A stretch of 64,000 nt of DNA from Pictodentalium vernedei (GCA_031216915.1 CM062290.1:165869453-165933452); one strand, 5' to 3'. Positions 35,244 to 47,126 are shown, counted from the stretch's first letter. The notes: generated by a model not told the origin, from the letters alone. Numbers and translations: made by a program.

Positions 35244-35671
35244 CAGTGGAACTCGTTAAGTGAATAGCCACTTTGCCAACAGAAATTATTCCATTAACAT
35301 GAGTAATCAATTAACAGGAATTGTGTCACTTTCCTGTATTCTAGCGATAACCTTAGCATTTATTCTATTATATCTTGTTTGACAGAGCTCCATGAGCTCT
35401 GTCAAACAAGATATAATGGACTAAATGTCTGTATTGGATGTACTGAGGCCAAACAGGTCTATCCACAAAGAAAAACTGGGAGAGTCAAGGTAATTCCTTG
35501 ACCGGTTTCAAGATTTTTTTATTCAATTAACAGGAGTTTACTCTATAACCTATACTCAATTAACAGATCAAATTTGTACTGAAGGTATGGAAAATGATTT
35601 TATGCTGGGAATTTATATTCAATTAACAGGGTTATTCAGTTATGAGATATCCAATTAAGTGGGCTCCACTG
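35244..35671. mobile_element. pogo/Tigger-like MITE (family D) with the family C palindrome inside
   Basis: The ends are 'cagtggaactcgttaagtg' and, read inward from the right, 'cagtggagcccacttaattg'. TA precedes the left end. A CAGTGG-type terminus with a TA target is seen in the pogo/Tigger group. Internally, 'caattaacag' occurs several times. Near 35370-35415 is the palindrome 'cttgtttgacagagctc' plus 'cat' plus 'gagctctgtcaaacaag', the same module as in family C. It is non-coding. Confidence 0.75.
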
Positions 35672-36056
35672 CAGTTATTTAGGTATAGAAATTGATAAGG
35701 TTTCTTTAATGTGTTGTTAAATAAAAGTTTATTCTGGAGTTTAATTAGAGAGCAAACATAATACAACATTTTCAATTAAATTTCAACAGTTTCTTATATT
35801 GTCATCAGCAATTCTGGATAACATCATGCATGGCACGTCTGGAAGCTTACGCTTTCACAAAACTGATTCTTTGTTATCTCCTGCTTAAGTGATATCAAGT
35901 TTTACTACTTTTAACATTTCCTCAAAAATATGTAATGAAATAAATTAAATAGTGTTTCAATCAAAGTGCCGTCAATAATCAAATTCTGATATTTAATTTC
36001 AGCGCTCTTCTGTACTGTATAATGGGCAATGCTGGATTGTTGAAAATTGCCTGGAC
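35672..36056. other. No gene seen
   Basis: AT-rich spacer. Confidence 0.5.
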
Positions 36057-36308
36057 TTAACCCTTTACCCAACGCAGACGATTTCAAAATTTATTATTTT
36101 AAATATCATTTTTTAAATTTTTTCAAAAATTTTTAACAAAACCATATGTGACCCCTCTTTGGAACGAGCTCGACGAGCTCGTTCCAATGAGGGGTCACAT
36201 GACATGATATGGTTTTGTTGAAATTTTTCGAAATATAATATTTTTCCAGCTGCTGAATTTGCATATTACGCGGTCGGATGCGGGCGATTCGTTGGGTAAA
36301 GGGATTAA
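36057..36308. mobile_element. TTAA-flanked palindromic MITE, family A (copy 2)
   Basis: The ends are 'ttaaccctttacccaacg' and 'cgttgggtaaagggattaa'. The centre is 'ttggaacgagctcgacgag' followed by 'ctcgttccaa'. Its right-hand TTAA (36305-36308) also serves as the left TTAA of the next MITE. Confidence 0.88.
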
Positions 36309-36570
36309 CTGGTCGAGTGCTGGAAATCCAAATTTGGGTTTTATTCATTAGTACCATAAAGGCTTCAGACTCAGCAGATATGCTTCATATTATCTTTGAA
36401 GTAAACTTATTTACTTTGTAAGGTTTTTCCTTGTTACATTACTCTGTAAGGATTTTCCTTGTTACAATGTATGGGAGAGTAAATGTGGCACTCTCCCGAA
36501 AATTGCAATAAGGCAAAGACATGTGAACAAATTTTTATAACCAAAAATAATTCAGCAGTCTGCCAGTTAA
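36305..36570. mobile_element. TTAA-flanked palindromic MITE, family E (copy 3)
   Basis: The left end is 'ttaactggtcgagtgctgg' and the right end 'cagtctgccagttaa'. The centre is 'gggagagtaaatgtggcact' followed by 'ctccc', with a wider loop than copy 1. A short duplication near 36422-36465 ('ttttccttgttac' twice) is private to this copy. Confidence 0.82.
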
Positions 36571-37146
36571 ATCAGAATTTGCTCCCAAAAAGTTCAAATT
36601 TTACTTGTCTCTTTCAATATCTAACTGTCTAGAGAACTTCACCCATATTATGAAACCCATAAACTTCAGAAATATTCCCAAGAGAAAATGAGGTAACAAA
36701 ATAACTACCTCCTCTTGAAGATTCAACTGGATAAAACTGTCTTGAAAATGTATCCTTTTGAAGCTACAGAGATTGTAATTATCATTACGGAAAGTTATGT
36801 GTCTGAGATGATAGCTTATCACACAGTAGGAAATGTGCTGCCATGTCTTTTAGATACTTCAAGGCAATATCTTAGAGCATTTATATACTTTTTGATGGAT
36901 GAAATTTCCTGATGTTTTCCCACCTTTTAAATTCAAAGACTGTCTATTTTTCTCCAGAAAATAATTGAGTTACCCAAACAATATATATTTTACATTGGTG
37001 TTTGAGAAACCTTTCAGCATTTGTGATTACTTGTTCACAATACAATTTCATGATTAGCCAAAGGTTTATGGTTACCACTTCAAAGGAATATCCCACCTAG
37101 AGTCAGATAACCTGTCCTTTACACCAGTCAACTGAAATGGACCTTT
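36571..37146. other. No gene seen
   Basis: AT-rich spacer; small frames at 36.6-36.9 kb overlap on both strands and show no motif. Confidence 0.5.
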
Positions 37147-37394
37147 TTAAACCCTTTACCCAATGCACACAATATCAAAATTTATTATTTTAAATATGTT
37201 TTTTCAAATTTTTCAAAAAATTTCAACAAAACCATATCATGTGACCCCTCACTGGAAGGATCTGAATGAGCTCATTCCAGTAAGGGGGTCACATGATATC
37301 GTTTTGTTGAAATTTTTTGAAAATAACTTTTTTCAACTGCTCGATTTGTAAATTACGAGAGTTGATGCAGCCGATTCATTAGGTGAAGAGTTAA
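37147..37394. mobile_element. TTAA-flanked palindromic MITE, family A (copy 3)
   Basis: The ends are 'ttaaaccctttacccaatg' and 'cattaggtgaagagttaa'. The centre is diverged: 'ctggaaggatctgaatgagc' then 'tcattccag'. The arms around it still pair ('aaaaccatatcatgtgaccc' with its complement). Confidence 0.82.
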
Positions 37395-38274
37395 AAATTA
37401 CTGTGCCATCATAAGTTGACAATACTGCCAATAGTGACAGTATATGTTGTGCCCAAATAATGGAATTGTGCAATAAATGAAAGGTGTTTAAAATATTTTG
37501 ATAAGTTTTGCAGTGTTTTGATCACCCAATGTACCATTAAGACTAAAATCCCCGCCCTCTGATTAGACTACAGCTCGCTTAGTTTTTTCTGTGTTTATGG
37601 CTCCAATGGCATATGTTACCATCTGACTCACCATGTGAAATAATTGAAGACAACAATGGGAGGAGATTCAAAGTGCATACTTCCTATAAAATCAATTTTG
37701 GGGGCCAGTGATCATTCTATGAATGTATACTCATAACCAACTTATAAGTTCAGGATTTGAACTGAGATGGTGTAACCTCGCCCTTTATCTAAGTAACTGA
37801 TTTTTTGTTGTTCATTGATGTCCTGGGATACTCAAGAGGTTTATTTACTAAATTTGTTATTATTAAAGTTGCCTTCTGCATTCAAATTTAAACTGAACTA
37901 AAGACCTGCTATGTGAAAAACTGCTGGTAAAAGTTTACAGGGAAGAATTTCATCAGCTGGATCAGATGAACTCCCTGTATGAGCAGCTACAAATCAGACT
38001 ATTCAAACAAATCTTGCCCTTTGAAGGTGGAAGGAAAATGATGGAAACATTCTATGGCACCTTACTTTTATTTTGCTTTTAAAAGCGATTGTCTTAAAAA
38101 GTGCCCTCAACTTATCTCAGTTTATATCTTGAATGCTTCATGTTTAACATTTTACTGGCTTGCACAAAAATTTTATTTGCTAGATCATTTTCTCAGAGGA
38201 AATTTCATCAACACTGCTTCATATTTTCATGAAATAACAAAGCCTAAACAGTGATTATATTAGCAGACCATGGA
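37395..38274. other. No gene seen
   Basis: AT-rich spacer without recognisable frames or repeats. Confidence 0.5.
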
Positions 38275-38400
38275 TCATGCGTGATGAGCTTTGTCAAAAT
38301 ATTTAAAAGGTATAATTGGTGAAATTCTCTGTTACATTGTTGGAAAATTTTGCCGCTAAAACTATCGTACTTTTACATCAAATTACAGTCTTAACTCCAC
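38275..38400. repeat. Degenerate family C MITE remnant
   Basis: It contains 'gatgagctttgtcaaaat', 'ggtataattggtgaaattct' and 'cgtacttttacatcaaatta', matching the right arm and right half of family C at reduced identity. Confidence 0.55.
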
Positions 38401-38464
38401 CTGATTACCAGTCTTTCGATTTTGAAAATGGGAGGCGTGCTGTTTACTGCTTGCTAACATTTAG

Positions 38465-39243
38465 TTTAAACAATATTTATTGACAAGATAAACACTGTAA
38501 ATGCATACAATTCGATTAACAATGAAGAAGAAATAGAGATATATGATTGTGAGGTAGTAAATGCAATATACAGTAATATAAGTTGATATAGCGAAACACT
38601 GATGGGATTCAACAGAAAGCTCAAGGCTTATGATAGTCGTTTCCCTAAGGTCTTTAAATTACTATGTAAATATTATTGGCGAAACATTGATTCCAAATTG
38701 TTCAAACTATGAGTTGAAGGTTATTTGTTCATGCAGATCAACACAAGGAAAGAAGAAAGAAGTTTAAGAATAATATGAGAGGAAAAGAAAAAGAGAGAAA
38801 GAGAGAAACCAACTCGACACCAGTCTTAACCAAGCTGAAAACTTCGGAAAGCGGGCCTGGGAACACTGAACTGACGCAGCATGTGGGTCCATGATGGGGG
38901 ATCTGTGATGGAACTATCGCAACGTGAACAAGCCCAACAGCAGATAAGGGTCGTGATAGATCAAATTTGAAACTGAGTTAATTTTAAGGAACGATGATGG
39001 CGAAGTGCTCAGTCGATATCGACTTCGCGCAACCGGATTGATAGGTTGAAATTAACCCTTTCACACAGCGCGGGTATCATAAGTCATATATAGTAATCGC
39101 GCTTGTTCCAAAGATGCATCACAATACATGCTTGCGAGCCAAAACGTGAAATAATCAAAATTTGAAGGACAATTTTTGTGAATAGAGCTAGTCGGCCCTA
39201 ATAGTCACGCTGGGCAGAGGGTCAAAGGCGCAGTTCTTCTAGA
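38465..39243 (-). mobile_element. 3' region of the truncated LINE (minus strand), with a MITE remnant inside
   Basis: Downstream of the reverse transcriptase frame on the minus strand. It ends near 38470 after 'tgtcaataaatattg' (contains AATAAA on the minus strand). Within it, 39053-39225 looks like a decayed TTAA MITE ('ttaaccctttcacacagcg' to 'gctgggcagagggtc'). Confidence 0.55.
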
Positions 39244-40620
39244 CTATGTGAATCGTTTCGTTTCCATGATGTAATCCTGAACTGTTTCAAAGACGAAACG
39301 ATTGGCATCTTCACTTAAAAATTCGGATCCGTACAACAAGGTGGTTAAATTCACAGGAAAAGGTAACCGCCCAATGGTGTGGTCACGGGCAGTTGAGTAG
39401 AGTTGGCATGTCAGCAAAAAATGATCAGTCGATTCTATTGCACCACACAGGCAGTTAGGCGACAATGCCAGGTGGTTTGCGTATAAATGCGAATTGAGAT
39501 TACTGCAACACAGTTGCAGTCTGCAGTGGTATATTTGCGCTGCACGACACTTAGCATTACTAAAGAATGACGGTGGTCGTTGATTATTACGATTTAGGAA
39601 ACTCTTGAAGTGGCTAGTCGAACTGTTTTGGCGAACATGCAAAGGGATTTCGTTCCACAATTTAGTTACATCAGGAATGAATGAGGACTGGTATATTTGT
39701 GTGCGACTGAAAGGGACTCGGTGGTTATCACTTGTTCGCAACGCATGACTGGTATTGGTTGCTGATATGACAGGGGGAACCTTGTTTGATAAATATGGAG
39801 GTGTTATGTGGTGGTACATTTTAAAAAACTGCATTAGCTTATGTTTCCGACGTCTATCCTGAAGTGTATCCCAACATGTTTCGGTATATAATAGGGCTTT
39901 ACTTGAGCTAAGGGTTGCTCCTGTAACGATCCTAGCAGCTGCTATTTGAATCTTTTCTATGTCAGCTGCATTAGATTCAGTGCAGTTGTCCCACACAGTG
40001 TCAGCATATTCTAAGAGTGGTCTGATGAAAGCAAAGTAAATTTTCTCAAGTATACTTCTGTCAAGGTCAAATTTGTGCATTCTCATCATGTCAATTCGAG
40101 CCCAGGCCTTGGAACAAATGTGTTCAATGTGATGATTCCATGTACAATTATTATTCAATATAACACCTAAATGCTTGTGGTTACCAACTTCGGTTATCTG
40201 CGCACTAGAGAGATATAAAGGTGGGTGTGCAGGTGGATTATTTTTGCGAGATATAAGCATACTTACCGTCTTTTGCGAATTAAATTCTACCAACCACTGC
40301 TTTGCCCAGTTTTCAATTGTTTTTAAATCACTGTTAATTAAATCAGCAGCTTGGGTCGGATCTTCCACAATGAGGTATAGGGACGTATCATCAGCAAAGA
40401 GTCGTATATTACTAATTAAATTTTCTGTTATGTCACTGATGTATATCAGGAATAGAAGGGGCCCAAGGATCGAACCCTGTGGCACTCCCGAGCTGACAGA
40501 TCTCCATGTTGAGGACTCAGATGCTATGGTAACTCTTTGTGTTCTATCAGAAAGGTATGACTTTAAAAAGTCCAAGAGGTCCCCCTCAATTCCGATTTTC
40601 TCAAGCTTATAGATCAATCC
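39244..40620 (-). pseudogene. 5'-truncated LINE ORF2 fragment: reverse transcriptase palm to C-terminus
   Basis: 457 codons are open on the minus strand but begin inside the reverse transcriptase domain: the first residues (GLIYKLEKIGIEG) match the stretch just after palm motif A. Then come the motif 'SGVPQGSILGPLLF' (about residues 43-55), the catalytic box FADD (about 74-77), the 'HLGVILN' motif (thumb side), and 'IRPLLEYADTVWD'. A C-terminal zinc-knuckle-like C-x-C-x7-H-x4-C lies at about 389-404. These features fit the jockey/CR1-related group of LINEs. The endonuclease, the front of the RT and ORF1 are missing, as expected for 5' truncation during target-primed insertion. The C-terminal frame is undamaged, so the insertion is fairly young. 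No ATG start belongs to it. Confidence 0.92.
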
Positions 40621-40743
40621 TGTGTGCTAACATTTGAAGTGAAGAGTGCCATAGTTTAGTTGAGACACCTGGCATAAGTCATGGCGTATTGTTCATTGTC
40701 ATGCACTCATTGTATTGTTTGAGCTAATTCCCACAAAAAGATA

Positions 40744-40968
40744 TTAACCCTTTACAGAAAACACGACATAAAATTTTTATTTTTATTTTTTTCACCCAGT
40801 TCCTAAAAAAGTTTCAACAAAACACATCATGTAATCCCCTCATTAGAATGAATGCATTCCAATGAGGGGGTCACATGATGTGGTTGTGTTGAAATTTTTA
40901 AAAAAAATTCTACTACACAATTTGAATATTACACTGCAGATGCATTTGATTCATTAAGTAAAGGTTAA
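40744..40968. mobile_element. TTAA-flanked palindromic MITE, family A (copy 4)
   Basis: The ends are 'ttaaccctttacagaaaac' and 'cattaagtaaaggttaa'. The centre is shortened to 'cattagaatgaatgcattcc' and 'aatg', lacking the GAGCTC block. The arms ('acatcatgtaatcccc' against 'ggggtcacatgatgt') are partly mismatched. Confidence 0.78.
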
Positions 40969-41475
40969 TTACTCGCTGGGTGAAATCAAGGCATGCTGTT
41001 GTCTACTCACAAAAAGTAAAAATTGCAGGTATGATGGCACGCAAGAGCAACAGTTCACCTCAAAATCGAAAGACTGCATTACAGTCCTGGAAGATCTGAA
41101 CCTGAAGATGCATTCAGACATGTTAAGTTTCACGCTTTTGGTGGGAGGCTCAGGAATTTCGAAGCCATCTCCCACACACACAATCAGGAGACAAAATCTC
41201 ACGATTTCTGAGTGTCTTGGAACACTTTGCAAACTGAGGTTTGAATTCCACAAACCACACCTAATTAGTCTAGAGGCTGAACAGTGATTTCTGACGAAGT
41301 CTTGGGTTACATCTACAGGCAGCCAAAACTTGACTACAAACCACTCCCATTTTGCCAGGATAATTTGAATAATTGTCTTCAAGACCTCTTCTTGATTGTA
41401 TGTTAAAGTACATGTTTTGAGAAAACAGAGTATGTCAAAGTCAGATAGAGAACTTGGATGGTTAACAGCTCCCAA
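40969..41475 (-). CDS. Unrecognised open frame, possible orphan exon
   Basis: 168 open codons on the minus strand with a stop (TAA at 40969-40971) directly beyond the MITE. There is no ATG near the upstream end, so if real it is an internal exon. A strong splice-donor match, GTGAGT, lies at the complement of 41005-41010. A pyrimidine-rich stretch followed by AG lies upstream, near 41465-41495. The product would be about 150 residues with scattered cysteines ('VNCCSCVPSY') and no domain that I recognise. A frame of this length can also occur by chance in 64 kb, so treat it as a candidate only. Confidence 0.2.
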   Translation of the reverse strand: MGAVNHPSSLSDFDILCFLKTCTLTYNQEEVLKTIIQIILAKWEWFVVKFWLPVDVTQDFVRNHCSASRLIRCGLWNSNLSLQSVPRHSEIVRFCLLIVCVGDGFEIPEPPTKSVKLNMSECIFRFRSSRTVMQSFDFEVNCCSCVPSYLQFLLFVSRQQHALISPSE

Positions 41476-42405
41476 TGGATAGTATAATTAAAGAAAAAGC
41501 TTATGGCACAGAGTGTCCCATCATAAGGCAAAGACTGTTATACTATGGGGACAGTTACCCTGGACACAAGGGTTAGGGGTAAGACAGAATTAAAACGGCT
41601 TAAATAGGATATTAATTCTTAAAATACACTGTTGTAAACTTGGGATCTAAAATCCATGTCATATGGGTCGAAAGAAAAGCAATGATAAAATATGTTGGAT
41701 TTATGGCAAAGCAACAAAGCAGAGTCTCTACATATGACCAAACAGTTTTTACTGAAACACTTCACTGCTGTCATAAAATATTAACAAGTTTTAAAACTAC
41801 ATCAGTTTCTATGGAAAATATTATCTGTATCCATAAAATTTGAAACCTGAAGCTTTTTTTAATTTTCATTTTTCAACATTAATTTTTCATATTTTCCAAT
41901 GTTGTTTTTCCACTGGCAAACCAAGCCAAGTTAGTACACTCAGTCTAAAAAAAATGAGTTTTACTCTGAAAAACTAGTTATTTTCAGTAATGAAACTTGA
42001 TGATCATAGCTGGAAAAATGTAAGGACCATTTCATAAAAATCAATAAGATTGTTGCTAGTGAAAATGATGTTTCTCAAATGATCATCTGTAATGTTTATC
42101 AAGCAAGTACTTTGATACAACTCATTCTGTTAATGGCCCATAATTCTTCAGAATCAATAATCAAACCTCACAGAATAATACTTCCTATATGTAAAAAAAA
42201 TGCTGACTTCTTAACATCACAGCTCAGCTGAAATGATTATGATATATTTTGTGCCACTGCAAATGACATCAAGGACATACTCATGTGCAATGTAGGTGGT
42301 ATATGAAGATTGAACATTTTCAAGTCAAGAGTATTTTGCAGAGCAGGGCGGCATTGAAATTTCAGGGCAGCCAGCTGGGGCAGCATTGAAATTTCAGGGC
42401 TGGTA
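41476..42405. other. No gene seen; short direct duplication near 42348-42400
   Basis: AT-rich. The phrase 'gcagcattgaaatttcaggg' occurs twice just before the family A MITE. Confidence 0.5.
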
Positions 42406-42655
42406 TTAACTCTTTACACAACGCAGACGATATCAAAATTTATTATTTTAAATATCATTTTTTCAAATGTTTCAAAACAAATTCAACAAAACCATATCAT
42501 GTGACCCCTTGTTGGAACGAGCTCGATGAGCTCGTTCCAACGAGGGGTCACATGATATGGTTTTGTTGAAATTTTTTGAAAAATAATATTTTTTCAACTG
42601 CTGAATTTGCATATTACACGGGCGGATGCAGGTGATTCATTGGGTGAAGGGTTAA
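42406..42655. mobile_element. TTAA-flanked palindromic MITE, family A (copy 5)
   Basis: The ends are 'ttaactctttacacaacgc' and 'cattgggtgaagggttaa'. The centre is 'gttggaacgagctcgatgag' plus 'ctcgttccaac', a nearly perfect stem. The base pair flanking 'ttgg' differs from copies 2 and 6 on both arms. Confidence 0.87.
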
Positions 42656-42841
42656 TTAGTTTACTACTATGTTGATATGGTATTGACATGATACCAATAC
42701 CAACACCATTTTTGGTGTACTACACAGCTGTATTAGGCCATCATTCTATAGCAGTCAGATTATCTCAGATACTCAGAATGCTCATCATATTCAACTAACA
42801 AATCATGATGATGCTAAGAGATGGTAAATTTAACAAAAATA

Positions 42842-43355
42842 TAGAGCTGAAATGGTTCACCGATTAATTGATTAACCAATGATCAACATGTTGATCGATT
42901 AAAAAAGTAATTGATTGATCAACCATTACTTTTGAATTACTATATTGTATGGGTTAACAAAGGAACAAACTTGCTCCAAAACAGGCAAACGTTGTCACAC
43001 TGACTCACATAAATTATATGAAATAGACAGACGATACTTGCAAATTAAATTTGTTATTTACTAAAACATTTTCAATTTTTGTCCCCAAAACATAGTTTAT
43101 GACCCCCTCATTGGAACAAGCTCATTGAGGGGGGTCAAAAGCTATGTTTTGAGACAAAAATTGACAACATAATAAAATTTGAATAGAGATTTTTGTATAT
43201 AGCGTTGGCCTCTTTTGTCCATTATGTTGGGTAAAGCGTTAATGCTGTAAATTATCAACAGTACAGCAATTATTCAGCTACCTATTGGGCAAGTGATTAA
43301 TCGGTTAACCAAGGTTAATATGTGATGAGAAAACCCTTTAACCATTTCAGCTCTA
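42842..43355. mobile_element. hAT-type MITE with perfect 8-bp target duplication
   Basis: The inverted ends are 'tagagctgaaatggtt' (42842-42857) and 'aaccatttcagctcta' (43340-43355), a perfect 16-bp match. The 8-bp duplication 'caaaaata' lies at 42834-42841 and 43356-43363. 8-bp duplications and a TAG-type terminus define hAT elements. The subterminal 'gattaattgattaacc' and 'gattaatcggttaacc' are also inverted. A TTAA MITE is nested inside. There is no transposase. Confidence 0.93.
42954..43242. mobile_element. TTAA MITE, family B type (copy 3), nested in the hAT MITE
   Basis: TTAA at 42954-42957 ('gggttaacaaagg') and at 43239-43242 ('gttgggtaaagcgttaa'). The central arms are 'aaacatagtttatgaccccc' and 'gggggtcaaaagctatgttt', with a shortened middle ('ggaacaagctcattg'). 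Confidence 0.72.
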
Positions 43356-43363
43356 CAAAAATA

Positions 43364-44973
43364 ATGGGAATCAACACTAGCAAATAAATCCTTGTCATAT
43401 CAGGAATAAAAGGAAAGTTTGTTGGGGTTTTGAGATGATAAACAAGGGCAGTTACCATTCTTTACTAGCTTAGTCCACAGTTATCTTGACATCATCAAGC
43501 TGATGGAAAAAATACCCAAGCAAATATTTCCAACTAGATAAAACTGTTATTAAGTCTAATGTCATTTTGAAACACGGAACTTCCCCTTCCCAGGGTTACA
43601 CAATCTGCGATAACCACAACTGTTTACCAAAGTAATTTGGCACAGTTTCTTGAAATGATCTTTATGTGTCACAGTGGTGAGTGGTGCGGACAAATGAATT
43701 ATTTATTGCAGTTGTATGAACTGCTGAATACTGCACAGGGTTCAGATCATTATGATATTCATAATAATCTGTGATCAAGGATTTAGAAACACAGGATTTA
43801 ATCATGTCAAGTTTCTGGCATTTTTTTTTGTTTTCTTGAATTATTATACACAATGAATGTATTACTTGTTAAAAAGTTGGCAAAAACACAGGCACTGGCC
43901 CCAAATCAACTGATGTAATAAACATGCTGAGAATCCTAAGGTATTTTCTCTTAGTTTTTTTTTTACATCAGATGACTGGTGGTAACCACCTATTGAAACA
44001 AATAGTTCCCAAGCTGAAAGGGTGTCACAAATCTCAATCCACAAAATAGTGAATTGGTACTCACTTAAATGGAGGACACCCCTACAGACAGGTGTATAAT
44101 GACCAGAACTTCCCAGTTATGACCATGACTATCCTTACATTAGCATATGATGTATTTGTCCTCATTGCATACTTGTGAATTTTTCAACAAAACCTTACCA
44201 GAAATGTGCTAAGGCATTCACAAGTTAGGAGAATATACTTTCACAAAAAGAATGTGTGTAAGTATCTACTTGCCACAGAAACAAAATGAATAAAATTTCA
44301 AATTACATCAGGAAATTTCAGAGTAAATTTGGAGGATCCTTTGTCTAAAAAAAAACAGAGTGTTATCACAACATGAAAAAGATTTGTTCAAGTTTGAAGT
44401 GGGACAGTCGATTTTGCATCAAATTATTTGTAATCATTAAGATTTTAAGCTACAAAACAAGGGATAAAATAATCCATGAGCCATCACAGTGCATACAGAA
44501 GGAAATAGATATGAGAAATAGAACATCTGTACCCTAAAGGAATGCTGTAGTGATGTAAGTCCACAGTCAGTAGGTATATCTAATGACTGAACTTTCCAAA
44601 TATACCAGAATTTAGTGGAACAGAATACTAATCCATAACACAGAGATGTCTGAGAAGATTTGTCTAATTATTCCCAATGTGTGTGCTTCTTTATCTCCCA
44701 GTACCAGTGAAACATGATTATAAGTACATTTTATTTATCTTAAGAGCTGCTGGCATGTTGTTCAATGGTTATAATAACCTAAGACAATTAATAAGTCATT
44801 GATACTGAAGACTTAGAATTTTTTTTTTATTTTCAACTTGGCCTCGGATCATATCAATGACAAAAATATTATTACACCTGATGAACCTGTGTAATTTAGT
44901 AATTTTTATTTGTGGCGTCTTCTAATTATTAATTGGAGTTTAACAACATTCAATAGTCAGGGTCATGCACACT
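43364..44973. other. No gene seen; SINE-tail fragment near 44930-44973
   Basis: AT-rich. The last part, 'ttggagtttaacaacattca' and 'atagtcagggtcatgc', matches SINE tail type 2. The next MITE then begins. Confidence 0.5.
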
Positions 44974-45225
44974 TTAACCCTTTACTCAACAACGTAACAG
45001 CCAAAACTGGCCAGCGCTATTTTAAAAAATCCCCAATTAATTTTCATTATTTTTTCATTTTGTCTCAAAAACATAGGTTATGACCCCTATGTTGGAATGA
45101 GCTCGTTGAGCTCATTCCAACTAGGTGTCATAACCTATGTTTTTGAGACAAAAACTGACAAAAAATAGTTATTCAAGAATTTTTTTTGCAAGTGTTGTCT
45201 GCTTTTCATGTTAGGTAAAGGGGTA
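44974..45225. mobile_element. TTAA MITE, family B (copy 4)
   Basis: The left end is 'ttaaccctttactcaacaac' and the right end 'catgttaggtaaaggggtaa' (one base off TTAA). The centre is 'ggaatgagctcgttgagctc' followed by 'attcc', with arms 'aaacataggttatgacccc' and 'tgtcataacctatgttt'. Confidence 0.8.
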
Positions 45226-45365
45226 AAGGCCATCCATACCAGGCATTCAGGTTACCAAGTCCTATTAATTTCCAGTAAAACAGAACGTCTTTACCACGGT
45301 AAATGAGTACTGCTTCATTTTCCTGGTTCCCACAGGATCTATATTTTTGTTTATTTATTTATTTA
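45226..45365. repeat. Second SINE-like family fragment, with a TTTAT tail
   Basis: 'caagtcctattaatttccag', 'ggtaaatgagtactgc' and 'ttcccacaggatc' match the repeat at 21120-21240. It ends in (TTTA)n. Confidence 0.5.
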
Positions 45366-46149
45366 TTTATTATAGACATTGAGAAATGTGCAAGACACAC
45401 CACATGCGGAATCAAGCCTATGTGTAAGAATGTAACGTAAGTTCACATCTGATTGGTCATTAGGCATCTGATTGATGTAATGACGTGAATGAAATGCTCT
45501 GATTCAAAACAGTGTCAAGCAAACACTGCCAAACAGGACTATCAAAGATGATATTTTTCTTTAAAAATATCAGTTTCATTCACTAAATTCGAGTTTAATC
45601 TTAGACATAAATACAGAACACAACGTAGAGTACGGCGGACTGAAATCACTTCTTGGAACTTTTCCTATATTTGAAAGACTCCACTTTCGGAAGTTGGTTC
45701 CTATCCCCCATACTCCACCATCATTGTGACTTAATATTATCGTTGAAAGAAACAACATAAGACCCATTATTTGCAGTTAAACTGCAGCATATTTTGTCAT
45801 GGTGTCAATTTTTGATGACCATGACGGCCAATATTAAGCTATTTTTCAATAGGGGGAAGTAAATATACAGGTAACAAGGTTCTGAAACCATTTCTCATCT
45901 AATAGCTCTATGTTCCATCCATATTGTCAGGGGTTCTTTTGGGTGTCTACGGGGGCTGAAATTGCGACCCATGCCAATGGCATTTTGGCATGATTTTACC
46001 CAATTGAAACTCAAAAATTCCCAATCGCAGTCCTCGTTACTTGAAGGCCTAAAATGCCACCTAATTTTGACTTTCATCACAGTTTCTGCAAAAAACAGGT
46101 ACCTTAACAGACAGTTTTTGGATACATTTGCAAGTTACATCCCAAGATC
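45366..46149. other. No gene seen
   Basis: Less AT-rich than its surroundings but without a frame or motif that I recognise. Confidence 0.5.
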
Positions 46150-46215
46150 CTTGTCAGCTGTTTCTAGGCAAGTCTTGGCTGCCTATATAGGCAGCCAAGA
46201 CTTGCCCAGACACAA
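46150..46215. repeat. Palindrome related to the centre of MITE family H
   Basis: 'ggcaagtcttggctgcc' plus 'tatata' flows into 'ggcagccaagacttgcc'. The inner 'ggctgcc' and 'ggcagcc' are shared with 16205-16270, but the outer arms differ. Confidence 0.75.
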
Positions 46216-46884
46216 TTGAAAAGCCACACAATGTTCTTGTCAAAGGGTAGCAAAATACATAAATATTTTCATTACTTAATAGTAGTATAGGAACAATTTA
46301 TTTACCAGAGATTACAGAGACGAATCATTATTTCATGCAACTGTTTGTTTTAAAACTTACTTTATGTAATTATACATGTAGTAGCTTCAGTATTAATGTT
46401 CTCAGTTCAATATGAAGGTAACATTTCTTATTCTTGTGTGTTTCTTTGCCCAAATAAATTCCCAGTTGGAGCCTTCATGATGCGGATAATCCCAGTTGCA
46501 TGAGCTTCGAACCCTTTCCCAATGAAAGTAGAAGAATCCCTGATTGCTGAGTCGGCTAGCAAAGGTCTCAAAATTCAAGACACTCATCTAAAATCACAAA
46601 TATGTTTGAAGCTGGCCATTTCTTTCCTAATCACATTGAATGTCTTCTAAGCTACTCAAACAAAAAAAATATCTACACGTCATGGCAACAGCTTTTAAAA
46701 TAACAAAAGGATTACTGTTATTCCTTGTCATTTGGAACATTTGTAATTCCATTCTTGATCGTTAAATTTTGAGAAAATCAAATTACCATCTTACTCTTCA
46801 AAGAACTCATCAGGAGTAATGCAAGATGTTGACCAAATCTACATAAAAAATCTCTTTCTCTCTTTTTAACTGGATGAATAGCCT
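46216..46884. other. No gene seen
   Basis: AT-rich spacer. Confidence 0.5.
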
Positions 46885-47126
46885 TTAACTGATTAAGAGC
46901 TGAAACCCATATTTGTGCTTTACTCTGTAGTAATAGTGCATGTACCTCAGTTTAAAGGATTCATATTCTGTGGACATCCTTCATATTATCTTTTAAGTGG
47001 AATGGTTTAGTTTGTAAAGATTTGCCTTCTTGCAATTTACAGTTTGTCTCCCATAAATTGTAACCAGGAAAAGACATGTGAGCAAATTTTGAAAACCAAA
47101 AATAATTTAGCATTCTGTCCGTCAAA
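46885..47126. mobile_element. TTAA MITE, family E (copy 4), degenerate
   Basis: The left end is 'ttaactgattaagagctg' followed by 'aaacccatatttgtgc'. The right end is 'tttagcattctgtccgtcaa'. The central palindrome has been reduced ('tttgtctcccataaattgta'). Confidence 0.7.

Noticed and set aside
40175..40612. 145-codon frame on the plus strand
   Set aside because: It is the antisense of the reverse transcriptase coding region.
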